64,000 nucleotides of DNA from Phycisphaerales bacterium (GTDB taxonomy: Bacteria > Planctomycetota > Phycisphaerae > Phycisphaerales > UBA1924): the NCBI GenBank assembly GCA_020845755.1, contig JADLFE010000045.1:1-64000 (forward strand), written 5' to 3'. The position numbers and the translations under genes were made by a program. The notes under the pieces were generated by a model. That model made no database searches and was not told the DNA's origin. It saw only the letters and a program-made list of their open reading frames with translations. How positions within the stretch are numbered: position 1 is the stretch's first letter; every line of letters begins with the position of its first letter. Positions 18,333-26,653 of this stretch are shown here, piece after piece.

Positions 18333-18949
18333 GCGGAGGTTCCCTCCGTGCCGCGTGCGCGGTCTTCGGCGATCGAGCGGCGCAGCCACGCCCGCGCAAA
18401 GGTCCAGTCGTTCTTCACGGTCGCGGGCGAGATGTCGAGGGCCGACGCGGTGTCCTCGATCGACAACCCCGCAAAGTAGCGGAGCATCACGACGCGGTAC
18501 TTGCGTGGGTCCGATTGCTCGAGTTTCTTCAGCGCCTCGTCGAGGTCGAGGATCTCTTCTCCCTCGGGCTCGACGGCGAGCGCATCGAGTTCGATCGCGG
18601 CACGCTTGATTTCGCCGCCGTGGCGAACGCGGCCCTTCTGGCGGGCGCGATCGACGAGGATGCGGCGCATGGCCAGTGCGGCCGCGCCGAAAAAGTGTCC
18701 GCGACTCTGCCAGCGGATCTCTCGCCCGCCCGCGGTCTGACCGAGCAGACGCATGTAGGCTTCGTGGACCAGGGCGGTAGGCTGCAGGGTGTAGCCCGCG
18801 CCGCCGCCCGGTTCACGCGCCAGGCGTGCCGAGGCGAGGCGTCGGAGTTCCTCGTAGACAAGCGGGAGTAACTGCTCGCTGGCGTGCTTGTCGCCGGCGA
18901 CAGCGGCCTCGATCAGTATCGTAACGTCGTTCGATGCCAGAGGGTCCAA
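18329..18949 (-). CDS. ECF-type RNA polymerase sigma factor
   Basis: About 206 residues, of the planctomycete ECF type (Pfam Sigma70_ECF). Region 2 contains ATALVHEAYMRL-like PTALVHEAYMRLLG and FFGAAALAMRRILVDRARQK; region 4 contains YRVVMLRYFAGLSIEDTASALDISPATVKNDWTFARAWL, a sigma-4 helix-turn-helix. The TTG at 18949 follows GGGAG at good distance and aligns with the usual N-terminus; a GTG at 18973 is possible. The stop overlaps the GTG of the kinase, so both are translated together. It probably controls its own locus and a kinase-dependent regulon, which is inference from paired architecture. Confidence 0.92.
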   Translation of the reverse strand: MDPLASNDVTILIEAAVAGDKHASEQLLPLVYEELRRLASARLAREPGGGAGYTLQPTALVHEAYMRLLGQTAGGREIRWQSRGHFFGAAALAMRRILVDRARQKGRVRHGGEIKRAAIELDALAVEPEGEEILDLDEALKKLEQSDPRKYRVVMLRYFAGLSIEDTASALDISPATVKNDWTFARAWLRRSIAEDRARGTEGTSA

Positions 18950-19000
18950 GCAAGGCTCCCGGGGCGCGCCCACATCCGCGATTGGGAGAGTTTAGCGGGT

Positions 19001-19049
19001 GTTACACCTACGCAAAATCGGCGTTTGGGATGCCTTGAAGGCGTGTAAC
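19001..19049. promoter_or_regulatory. Inverted repeat GTTACAC / GTGTAAC upstream of the sigma-factor gene
   Basis: GTTACAC at 19001-19007 and its reverse complement GTGTAAC at 19043-19049, 35 bases apart, lie 50-100 bases upstream of the minus-strand sigma-factor start. The spacing fits two operator half-sites or promoter-flanking elements. Function is inferred. Confidence 0.4.
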
Positions 19050-19069
19050 CGGGCGAATTCCCTCCAAAA

Positions 19070-20164
19070 TCAGGAGTTCATGGCGACCCGCAGAGCCGAA
19101 AGCAGACGATCGATCTGGTCGGCGGAGTGATGGGCTGTCACGGTGATTCGGAAGAATCGCGGGTGGGCAGTGCCCGGGTATTCGATGACGGGCGCCAGCA
19201 GCCCTTCGTCGAACAGGCGCGATTGGACAACATCCATGCGTGCTTCGGGCTCGAGGGCGAATGTAAAGATCGGCACCCGATCGCCGAGGATCGGAAGACC
19301 CAAGGACATAAGTCCTACCCGCATCTGTTCGGTGTTCGCACGCAGGCGATCGATCAGCGAGGGCTCGCGTTCCAGCACACGGATCGCGGCCCTGGCGGCC
19401 AGCGCGATCGGCGGTGGGACGGGCGTCGTGCCACGGTACACACCCGATTCGTTCTGCACGCGCTGGATGCGGCTCTTTGGACCCAGAATCGCACCGCCAT
19501 AGCAGCCCAGCCCCTTGCCGAGCGTGGTGGTGACGCAGACACGATCGTCGGAAATGCCGAAGTGGCGGCACGTGCCGCGCCCGCCCGGGCCCATGACGCA
19601 CAGGCCATGGCAGTCATCGACGACCAGCAGGCCATGGCTGGGCAGGGCGCTGAGCAGACGGTCGACGGGCGCGACCGAGCCGTCGGCCGCGAACACGCCG
19701 TCCGTGTAGATCACAACTCCGCGATCGGAGTGCTGGGCGACCAGTTCCGCGGCCTTGGCGGCGTTGAGGTGCTCGAACGGGAGCACGGACAGCCCGGCGG
19801 CGGTCAGTGCGTGGGTCACGCTGCGGTGGCTGCGTGCGTCGACGATGGCGACGGCGAATTCTTCCGTCAGCGTCTGGGCCAGGGCCATGTTGGCGGTGTA
19901 GCCCTCGGGCGTCAGGATGGCGGATTCGAGGCCCATGAACGCCGCCAGTTCGCGTTCGAGCGCCTCGTGGGTTGTAGTGTTGCCGGTGGTTTCGCGCGAG
20001 GCGGTGGTGGAGAGCCCCAGCACCTCGACGGACTCGCGCAGGGCCATCCGTACATCGGGATGGTGGGCGAGTCCGACGTAATTGCACCCGCCGAACGCGA
20101 GGAGTTCACGCCCCTCGATGGTGACCGAGGTCGCAGAACTGGCCTGAATCGGGATCCGTCCCAT
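19070..20164 (-). CDS. Alpha-oxoamine synthase family PLP enzyme (AONS/KBL-like)
   Basis: A 364-residue fold-type I PLP enzyme. Signature regions are FGGCNYVGLAHHPDV at the start, the PLP-binding VVDDCHGLCVMGPGGRG and the Schiff-base lysine in TTTLGKGLGCYGGA near residue 218. The family includes 8-amino-7-oxononanoate synthase (BioF), 2-amino-3-ketobutyrate CoA ligase (Kbl) and serine palmitoyltransferase; sequence alone does not tell which. No biotin genes are adjacent. The ATG at 20164 has AAGGA upstream; a GTG 15 codons earlier is less likely. It follows murQ after 116 bases on the same strand, and may be part of the recycling operon. Confidence 0.85.
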   Translation of the reverse strand: MGRIPIQASSATSVTIEGRELLAFGGCNYVGLAHHPDVRMALRESVEVLGLSTTASRETTGNTTTHEALERELAAFMGLESAILTPEGYTANMALAQTLTEEFAVAIVDARSHRSVTHALTAAGLSVLPFEHLNAAKAAELVAQHSDRGVVIYTDGVFAADGSVAPVDRLLSALPSHGLLVVDDCHGLCVMGPGGRGTCRHFGISDDRVCVTTTLGKGLGCYGGAILGPKSRIQRVQNESGVYRGTTPVPPPIALAARAAIRVLEREPSLIDRLRANTEQMRVGLMSLGLPILGDRVPIFTFALEPEARMDVVQSRLFDEGLLAPVIEYPGTAHPRFFRITVTAHHSADQIDRLLSALRVAMNS

Positions 20165-20280
20165 GGCGCTGATCCTTGACGTCCTGTCGTCACCGATCGA
20201 TTCGCACACCAGGGCGATCGGTTGCCCGCATCATTGTCCTCTCCATCGACCATTGTCGAGGCGCGGCATCGAAGGTTGGC

Positions 20281-21210
20281 TCACCTTGACGAAAGCACCC
20301 GGTCCAGCCGGCCGGAGGATTCCGCCAGCAGGTGATTGGCCCGTGCCCCGTCGACCCCGAGCGTTCGCATGACGATCGCGGTCTTCACGCTGCCATCCGA
20401 GGCGGAAAGGAGTGAAAACGACTCGTCTCGTGGGGCACCGGTCGCCATGGAGATGATCCGGGCGGCACGGTCGCGCAGCTTGTCGTTGGTCGCCCGCAGG
20501 TCCACCATAAGGTTCTCGTAGACGCGTCCCGCACGGATCATCAAGGTGGTTGAGATCGTGTTGAGGGCCAGTTTCGTGGCCGTCCCCGCCTTCATCCGCG
20601 TCGAGCCGGTGATGACCTCCGGTCCGGTCTTGAGCACGATGAAGTGGTCGCAGTGGGGGGGCGTCTCGATATTGACACACACCAGCATCGCCGTCAGCGG
20701 GCGGTTGCCCTCACCCGGAGTGGTCTTGCAGAACTCCAGGGCACCACGGACGAAGGGCGTGGTACCGCCGGCCGCAATACCGATGACGGCGTCGTCATCT
20801 GTCAGATCGAGCGACTCGAGGTCTGTCCAGGCGCCGCGCGGGTCGTCCTCCATGCCCTCGCTGGAGCGGCGGAGCGCGGAATCGCCGCCGGCGATGATGC
20901 CGACGACCTTCCCCGGATCGACCTGGAACGTGGGCGGCACCTCGGATGCGTCGAGAACGCCGAGGCGTCCCGAGGTGCCGGCGCCAACATAGATCAGCCG
21001 TCCACCCCGAAGAAAGCCCGGCTCGATCGCGCCGATCAACTTGGCGAGCAGGTGGTCGGCACGCTTCATAGCGCGAAAGACTTCGCGGTCCTCCTCGTGG
21101 ATCAGATCAACGCACTCGCGCACCGACAACTCGTGTAGGCGCATCGTGCTCGGGTTGCGCTGCTCGGTAAGCAGGTGGGAACGATCGGGTGGCAGGCTTG
21201 TGTTCGTCAT
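20281..21210 (-). CDS. murQ: N-acetylmuramic acid 6-phosphate etherase
   Basis: A 309-residue lyase that removes D-lactate from MurNAc-6-phosphate to yield GlcNAc-6-phosphate in cell-wall recycling. The SIS domain shows VGAGTSGRLGVLDASE near residues 75-90, followed by IAGGDSALRRSSEGMEDD, IGIAAGGTTPFVRGAL and TGPEVITGSTRMKAGTATKL, all diagnostic of MurQ. Length is the family norm (about 300). It starts 13 bases after anmK, so the two consecutive enzymes of the pathway are cotranscribed. Cytosolic. Confidence 0.97.
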   Translation of the reverse strand: MTNTSLPPDRSHLLTEQRNPSTMRLHELSVRECVDLIHEEDREVFRAMKRADHLLAKLIGAIEPGFLRGGRLIYVGAGTSGRLGVLDASEVPPTFQVDPGKVVGIIAGGDSALRRSSEGMEDDPRGAWTDLESLDLTDDDAVIGIAAGGTTPFVRGALEFCKTTPGEGNRPLTAMLVCVNIETPPHCDHFIVLKTGPEVITGSTRMKAGTATKLALNTISTTLMIRAGRVYENLMVDLRATNDKLRDRAARIISMATGAPRDESFSLLSASDGSVKTAIVMRTLGVDGARANHLLAESSGRLDRVLSSR

Positions 21211-21223
21211 GGTTTCACTCGTC

Positions 21224-22393
21224 TCATGGCGGGAAGCACCATGCGCCCGATACCGGCGCGGGAGACGGTACGCCAGTCACCGCAGGAAGCGTGATCGGGA
21301 CGCGATCCTGACACAACGCCCCGAGCACCGCGAAGCACATCGCCTCGCGTGCCTGCACCGGCACGCCGATCGCGTCGAGCGGGAGGCACGACGCTCCGAC
21401 GGCCCGCGCGATCGCTGCGGAGAGTACGGGGTTGAAGGCACCGCCGCCCGCGAGATAGATCTCCTGTGGTCGGTGCGACGGAGCCCGTGCCAACACCCGC
21501 CCGATGACGCCACCGACGGCCTCGCATGCCGTCCGTGCAAGGTCGGGCGGTGAGATATGCGTTGCGAACTCAACGCACGCGGCGAGTTCGTCGCCGCTCC
21601 CAAGCGAGCGCCCGGCACGGGCTTGTTGTTCGAGCAGGTCGGTGAGTGAGTCCAACAACTCGGCGAGGATCGTCCCGCTCAACGCCGCGGCGCCGTCCTT
21701 ATCGAACGGCGAACCAAGGCGGGCCCTGGCGATCGCGTCGAGAAGTTGGTTGCACGCGCAGATGTCAAAGCCGCGGACGGCATCGGGCCCAAGTCCAGCG
21801 GGTATCAACGTCGCGTTGGCAAAGCCGCCGAGGTTAACGAGTGCGCGAGTGCGATCGCTGGATCGGCAGAGAAGCCAGTCGGCGATGGGCGTGATCGGCG
21901 CCCCCTGCCCGCCCTGAGCGACATCCATGGCACGAAGATCGAAGACCACTGGACAGTTGAGGCGTGTCGCGATCGGTGCCGGTTGAAGGACTTGCCAGGT
22001 TCGTCCGCACGGCGGCGTCGGCGCGTGCATCACGGTCTGTCCATGGGCGCAGATGAGATCGGGGTAGCGCCCCGAGAGCGCCCTCGTAATCGCTTCGGCG
22101 TGGAGTTCGCCCAAGGCCCATGCAGCCTCGGCCATGTCGGTCGCCGTGAGTTTCTCATCGGACGCGATGCGACGGAGCAGCGGGACGAGGTCCCCCAGAG
22201 GGTGAGAGTGAAACGCGGCGAGTTTGCCCCGCATCGAGAGGCCCGAGCCGCTGATGCCGACGACCGCGACATCGAGCGCGTCGAGGCTAGTGCCCGTCAT
22301 ACAGCCGACGACAAGGCGTTGGCGTGCCGCGGGCGAACCACCAGACGCGGCAAACCGCGCGTCGCGCTCACGATGGCCGCCGGATTGGCTCAC
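21224..22393 (-). CDS. anmK: Anhydro-N-acetylmuramic acid kinase
   Basis: A 389-residue kinase that opens the 1,6-anhydro ring of anhydroMurNAc and phosphorylates it to MurNAc-6-P, feeding MurQ. The diagnostic VGCMTGTSLDALDVAVV phosphate-binding stretch lies near residues 29-45, CAHGQTVMHAP further on, and FDLRAMDVAQGGQGAPI then LVNLGGFANAT follow. Start is GTG at 22393, overlapping the hexosaminidase stop in GTGA, so translation is coupled. About 28 residues precede the conserved core, some of them Arg/Ser-rich, a little longer than in E. coli. Confidence 0.96.
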   Translation of the reverse strand: MSQSGGHRERDARFAASGGSPAARQRLVVGCMTGTSLDALDVAVVGISGSGLSMRGKLAAFHSHPLGDLVPLLRRIASDEKLTATDMAEAAWALGELHAEAITRALSGRYPDLICAHGQTVMHAPTPPCGRTWQVLQPAPIATRLNCPVVFDLRAMDVAQGGQGAPITPIADWLLCRSSDRTRALVNLGGFANATLIPAGLGPDAVRGFDICACNQLLDAIARARLGSPFDKDGAAALSGTILAELLDSLTDLLEQQARAGRSLGSGDELAACVEFATHISPPDLARTACEAVGGVIGRVLARAPSHRPQEIYLAGGGAFNPVLSAAIARAVGASCLPLDAIGVPVQAREAMCFAVLGALCQDRVPITLPAVTGVPSPAPVSGAWCFPP

Positions 22394-24267
22394 ACGTTAC
22401 CCTCGAATCGATCCATGATCTGCCGATAGAACGCCAGGCTTTGCGGCAGGCCGCCCTCGCGTGAGCGGATGCGCCACAGGCGGGCGTGCTCATCCATGAT
22501 GGCGTGGAGTCTGCCTGTCAAGCGAGCGCGGTCCGTGGGTAGCATGCCGCCCGGGCGGCGTCTGAGCGAGCCGCGTTCGGACGCGAATGTCGCGACGTCC
22601 AGCGTGTGACGCATCTCATCGCTCGCCAAGGGCGACAGACCAGCGGGGATTCGGGCGGCCATGGCGAGCAGACGCTCGAGCGTCGCTTCCCACTGTCGTG
22701 GGTCGCCGACGTGCGTGTCTTCGCCGAGATTCTTGTGCATATCGATGAAGATCGCGGTCTGGTTGAGCAGGCGTGAGGGCTTGCCGGGGCGTGAAAGCTC
22801 GCCGCAGGTCTCGCGCAGCGGCAGGTCAGCGTCGCCGAGTTCATCGATGTAGGCCGCAAGAGAGCCGGAGTGGTCTGCGAGCGCGTGGAGCGATCGTGCC
22901 GCGGTGCTCGCGTCAGGGCTTGATGCGTCCCATGCCGCCTGGGCGGCGTGCCCGAGCGCGTTGAGCGTGAGCGGCCACTGCTGGTGGTGCCCGGTGTCGC
23001 CCCAGTCGCACACGAGGAAACCGGTTGCGCCGTAGTGCACGCCTGCGCGAGCAGCGTTGTTGATATTGCCGCGGCGCTCGGTGGTGCGCGATGTGATGGT
23101 TCGCCACGTCGATGTGCCCGGGCACACCCACGCCTCACGCCCGTGCTCTCGGAGTGTCTGCCCCCATAGATCAAAGGGCGACTGCGGCTCATATCCCCAC
23201 GCCAGCGCGATGATCTCGGGCGGCACGCTCGCGATCGATTCCGGGTGCGAGAGCGCGATATCTCCCCAGAACATCGCACGCCGCCCGCGGGCCCGAACCA
23301 TCGCATCGATCCGCGACACGAAGTCGAGATAGACACCCGCGCGTCCGTGGGAATGGACCGCGTCCTTTGATCGCCCGAACCCAATGTCGTACGTCTCATC
23401 GCAGCCGACATTCACCAGCGGCGAAGCGAAGCAGGGGAGCAGTTCGTCGAGCAGACTCGCAACGAACTTGTCGGAAGCAGGATCGGTCGGGCAGATCGAG
23501 TGCGCCCCCTTGCGTGGCCACACGTCGAACATCCAGTCACCATGTGTTTCCGCAAGGGGAGCGAACTTCGGCGTATTGAGCCACGCGTGCAGGTGCCCGA
23601 AGCAATTCTGATTCGCGGAAAGCTCGACTCCCAGCCGAGCGCAATGCTCGTCGAGCCTGCGGATTTCATCGGGTGTCATCGGCCCGCAACCGCGCCAGAC
23701 GTCCTCGGCGAAGGAATAGGCGAAGGTGTGCTCGGTGTAGAGTTGGAGGTGATTGAATTTCAGCGACGCAAGGCGATCGACGGTCTCGAAAAGGTGGGCC
23801 ATCGTGGGCACGCGCGTGCGGGAGACATCGAGCATCACGCCGCGCGTGGGAAACGACGGCTCGTCCTCGATGTGAACGCACGCGAGGCGACGCCGGCCGC
23901 CGTCATGTGGCGCGTTCGCCAGCAACTGTCGGAGCGTAAAGATCGCGAACCTCATCCCGGCAGCGTGGTCCGCGTCAATGACAATTCCCTGATCGGAGAT
24001 TGTCAGCGTGTATCGCTGCGAGCCGATCGATCGCCAGCCATCGCCCAGCCCCGGCATCAACCCGCCCCTCACCCGGCATTCGATCGCCTGCTCGCCAAGA
24101 TTGGCAAGGCGAGTCGCTTCGCCAAGGCACGCTTCAATGTGCTCCCGCAACGCCTGATCGCGTACGGGGACGCCCCCGCCGAAAACCGGCACGCGCACGA
24201 ATCCTTCGCGTCGTTCCAGGCGCCTGGGCGTGGGGAGCAGGACGAGCTGGTGTTCACTGGCGTTCAT
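22390..24267 (-). CDS. Glycoside hydrolase family 20 beta-N-acetylhexosaminidase-like
   Basis: A 625-residue protein with a GH20b N-terminal domain (LLPTPRRLERREGF) and a TIM barrel. The substrate-assisted catalytic pair is visible as VNVGCDETYDIG near residue 288 (Asp-Glu). The upstream RGVMLDVSRTRVPTM and LYTEHTFAY match the barrel of this family. No signal peptide is apparent, so it may act in the cytoplasm on imported amino sugars, in agreement with its neighbours AnmK and MurQ. It overlaps the symporter gene by 14 bases upstream and anmK by 4 bases downstream. The C-terminal 200 residues are helical. It probably releases GlcNAc from GlcNAc-anhydroMurNAc or chitobiose-like sugars. Confidence 0.9.
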   Translation of the reverse strand: MNASEHQLVLLPTPRRLERREGFVRVPVFGGGVPVRDQALREHIEACLGEATRLANLGEQAIECRVRGGLMPGLGDGWRSIGSQRYTLTISDQGIVIDADHAAGMRFAIFTLRQLLANAPHDGGRRRLACVHIEDEPSFPTRGVMLDVSRTRVPTMAHLFETVDRLASLKFNHLQLYTEHTFAYSFAEDVWRGCGPMTPDEIRRLDEHCARLGVELSANQNCFGHLHAWLNTPKFAPLAETHGDWMFDVWPRKGAHSICPTDPASDKFVASLLDELLPCFASPLVNVGCDETYDIGFGRSKDAVHSHGRAGVYLDFVSRIDAMVRARGRRAMFWGDIALSHPESIASVPPEIIALAWGYEPQSPFDLWGQTLREHGREAWVCPGTSTWRTITSRTTERRGNINNAARAGVHYGATGFLVCDWGDTGHHQQWPLTLNALGHAAQAAWDASSPDASTAARSLHALADHSGSLAAYIDELGDADLPLRETCGELSRPGKPSRLLNQTAIFIDMHKNLGEDTHVGDPRQWEATLERLLAMAARIPAGLSPLASDEMRHTLDVATFASERGSLRRRPGGMLPTDRARLTGRLHAIMDEHARLWRIRSREGGLPQSLAFYRQIMDRFEGNV

Positions 24268-25897
24268 GGTTCACATTCTTGCCGCCGCCGATCTGGCACA
24301 CCACAAACGCGACAAGCGTTCCGATGACAAGTTGCCAGGGGAACGCGAACCGCAGCGTGATCGCATTCTCAGCGTCGATCCAGCCCGTCCATTTGTCCAT
24401 GACCTCGGGGCGAAGAGCCAGCACGGTGATGAAGCCGGCGAAGAGTGCCGCGATGGCGCTGGCTGTGTTGCCGCGTTTGGTGAAGAGCGCCGAGAAGAAC
24501 ACGCCGAGCAGGCCGGCGTAGGCGAAGTTCATGACCGACAGCACAAAGCCAATGATCGACTGGCCCGACTGTTCCTTCCATTCGATGCAAAGGATCGCGA
24601 ATACGCCGAGCACCGCGCCCCACACGGCGGTTGCGATGCGTCCCACGCGGAGGTAGTGCTTCTCGTCGCGTCCACGGAACCGCGGGCGGTACACGTCCGA
24701 CACGAACGTGCTCGACATGCTGTTGAGACCCGAGTTGATCCCCGCCGGACCCGCGGCCATGACGCCCGCGATCATCAGTCCGGCCGCCCCTGTCGGCATC
24801 TCTCGCATGATGAACTCGAGCAACACCACGCTGGATTTTCCGGGCGGAGCGCCCGGCGGATGCGACATGAGTTCGGGGCGCTGGTAGTAGACCCACAGCA
24901 GGAGGCCCAGCACCATGAAGATCGCCACCGTCGGGATCGCGACGAGGATGCCGGTGATGACCGACTTGCTTCCCGCGGCGGCGGACTTGCAGGTGAGCAT
25001 GCGCTGCACGAGGTCCTGGTCCGTGCCGTGGCTCGCAAGGGCGATGAGCACGAAGCCGGTCAGGATCGTGAAGATGTTCATCTCATCGTTCCAGCGGAAG
25101 CCATCCGCGCCCATGGCGGTGGGGAAGAGGGTGAGTTTGCTTGTGGCGTCGGGCCCGCCGTGCGTGAGCGCATCGATAACCTGGCCCCACGAGGCCGAGA
25201 CGCGGGATGCGAGGATGGCGATCGCGACGATGGCGGCGCCGAGATAGACGCACACCTGCATGACGTCGGTCCAGATGACGCTGGTAATGCCGCCGGCAAG
25301 CGTGTAGATGATGCCAAAGAGCATGAACGCGGCGATCGAGATGGCCATGTGCTGGCCGCTGGTGTCACCGAACATCGCCATGCACACGGGGATCGCGCCG
25401 ATGTACACGCGTGAGCCGCTGGCAAAGACGCGACCGATCATGTACGCCCAACTCGCGGCGAGTTTCGCGCCGGGGCCGAATCGCCGCTCCAGCAACTGAT
25501 AGGGCGTGGTGACGCCGAGACGGTAGTAAGCGGGGATGAAGAAGATCGCGAGGACGACCGCCGCGAGCACGCTCCCGAGGTTGGTCGAGAGATAGACAAT
25601 GCTCCCGGTGAATGCCTGTTCGGGCACGCCGGTGAACGTGGCGGCGGACTGCGCGGTGGCCAAGATCGAGATCGCAACCGCCCACACGGGCATGGAGTGA
25701 TCGCCGACGAAATACCCCTCGCTGGAGAGGCGCTTCCGCTTGGCCCGCCAAGCAAAGAACGCCCCGGAGCCGACCAGGAGCATGAAGTACGCCGCCAGCA
25801 CCAACCAGTCGGCCATGGCGAGACGAGGCGTGCCGCCGGCTTGCGCGAGGGTTGGCGCGAGCGCGGCCAGAGAATCAAGGGATGGATGTGCGGTCAC
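24254..25897 (-). CDS. Sodium:solute symporter family transporter
   Basis: A 547-residue membrane protein of the SSS family with about 13 transmembrane helices. Typical stretches include DWLVLAAYFMLLVGSGAFF, the loop SSEGYFVGDHSMPVW, LATAQSAATFTGVPEQAF and GINSGLNSMSSTFVSDVY. It is first in an operon with GH20, anmK and murQ, so the probable cargo is an amino sugar or anhydro-disaccharide; this is inference from context. Start is GTG at 25897 with AGGAGG 12 bases upstream; an ATG at 25816 (MADWLVL) is an alternative and would remove a 27-residue N-terminus. Confidence 0.9.
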   Translation of the reverse strand: MTAHPSLDSLAALAPTLAQAGGTPRLAMADWLVLAAYFMLLVGSGAFFAWRAKRKRLSSEGYFVGDHSMPVWAVAISILATAQSAATFTGVPEQAFTGSIVYLSTNLGSVLAAVVLAIFFIPAYYRLGVTTPYQLLERRFGPGAKLAASWAYMIGRVFASGSRVYIGAIPVCMAMFGDTSGQHMAISIAAFMLFGIIYTLAGGITSVIWTDVMQVCVYLGAAIVAIAILASRVSASWGQVIDALTHGGPDATSKLTLFPTAMGADGFRWNDEMNIFTILTGFVLIALASHGTDQDLVQRMLTCKSAAAGSKSVITGILVAIPTVAIFMVLGLLLWVYYQRPELMSHPPGAPPGKSSVVLLEFIMREMPTGAAGLMIAGVMAAGPAGINSGLNSMSSTFVSDVYRPRFRGRDEKHYLRVGRIATAVWGAVLGVFAILCIEWKEQSGQSIIGFVLSVMNFAYAGLLGVFFSALFTKRGNTASAIAALFAGFITVLALRPEVMDKWTGWIDAENAITLRFAFPWQLVIGTLVAFVVCQIGGGKNVNHERQ

Positions 25898-26109
25898 GAG
25901 AACGGGCGGCCTCCTGCCGGTGTCGATCAGCCGCACGCCTCCGCGCACGGTCCAGCGAGTCTATCGGCAAGCCGGGCCCGCCGGGCGTATTCACACCGTC
26001 TTTGGTTGGAGTGTTTCGTGCGGCGGCAGAAGTCGGCGTTGAGCGGAACGTGCCATGCAGTCCGTCCCGCGTGCCGCGGAGGCTTGCGATATACGCCGCC
26101 AAAAATGAA

Positions 26110-26441
26110 AAAAGTCGGCTGCGTGTTTCCGCCCGCGGCCGACCGAGATTAGGAGAGAGACAGTCCTTTGAAGGCTCCAGGCGTTCCCGCCAGTCACCTT
26201 CAGAAAAGTCGGCTGCGTGTTTCCGCCCGCGGCCGACCGAGATTAGGAGAGAGACAGTCCTTTGAAGGCTCCAGGCGTTTCCGCCCGTCACCTTCAGAAA
26301 AGTCGGCTGCGTGTTTCCGCCCGCGGCCGACCGAGATTAGGAGAGAGACAGTCTTTTGAAGGCTCCAAGCGTTTCCGCCCGTCACCTTCAGGAAAGCCGA
26401 CTGCGTGTTTCCGCCCGCAGCCGACCAATTAGGAGAGAGAC
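26110..26441. repeat. 94-bp tandem repeat, three copies plus a partial fourth
   Basis: Units start at 26110, 26204 and 26298, exactly 94 bases apart; copies 1-2 and 2-3 differ by two bases each. A fourth, diverged and truncated copy starts at 26392 and is lost near 26441. Each unit holds two hairpins: GTCGGCTGCG/CGCGGCCGAC (one G-U pair, 10-base loop) and TGAAGG/CCTTCA with inner GGCG/CGCC. Both hairpin loops contain TTTCCGCC. On the minus strand the first hairpin is followed by a U-run. The array lies between the symporter (minus) and a metallo-hydrolase (plus). Confidence 0.9.
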
Positions 26442-26653
26442 AAGACACCAGAAACATGCCACAGGTCTGTGCCAATGCCAGGAAAATGCCAACTTCGTTT
26501 TTCAGATTTCCAGATCGATCTCCGAACCATCGAAAAGGCAGGTACTTACGGTGCGACCGGAGGTCCGAGAATTTCTCGGCGCTACCTCTGGCTGGGTGTT
26601 CGTTCGCAAGCCGTCAGGTACATCTTGGTGGCCTGGATTCCGTAGGATTTGCA

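Noticed and set aside
26110..26441. CRISPR array
   Set aside because: The repeats are adjacent and contain no variable spacers; the unit is 94 bp, and no cas genes are near.
25852..26475. Several open frames running through the 94-bp repeats, some with repeated peptide text
   Set aside because: The unit length is not a multiple of three, so the frame changes with each copy; no ribosome site or conserved domain is seen, and the hairpins explain the sequence better.
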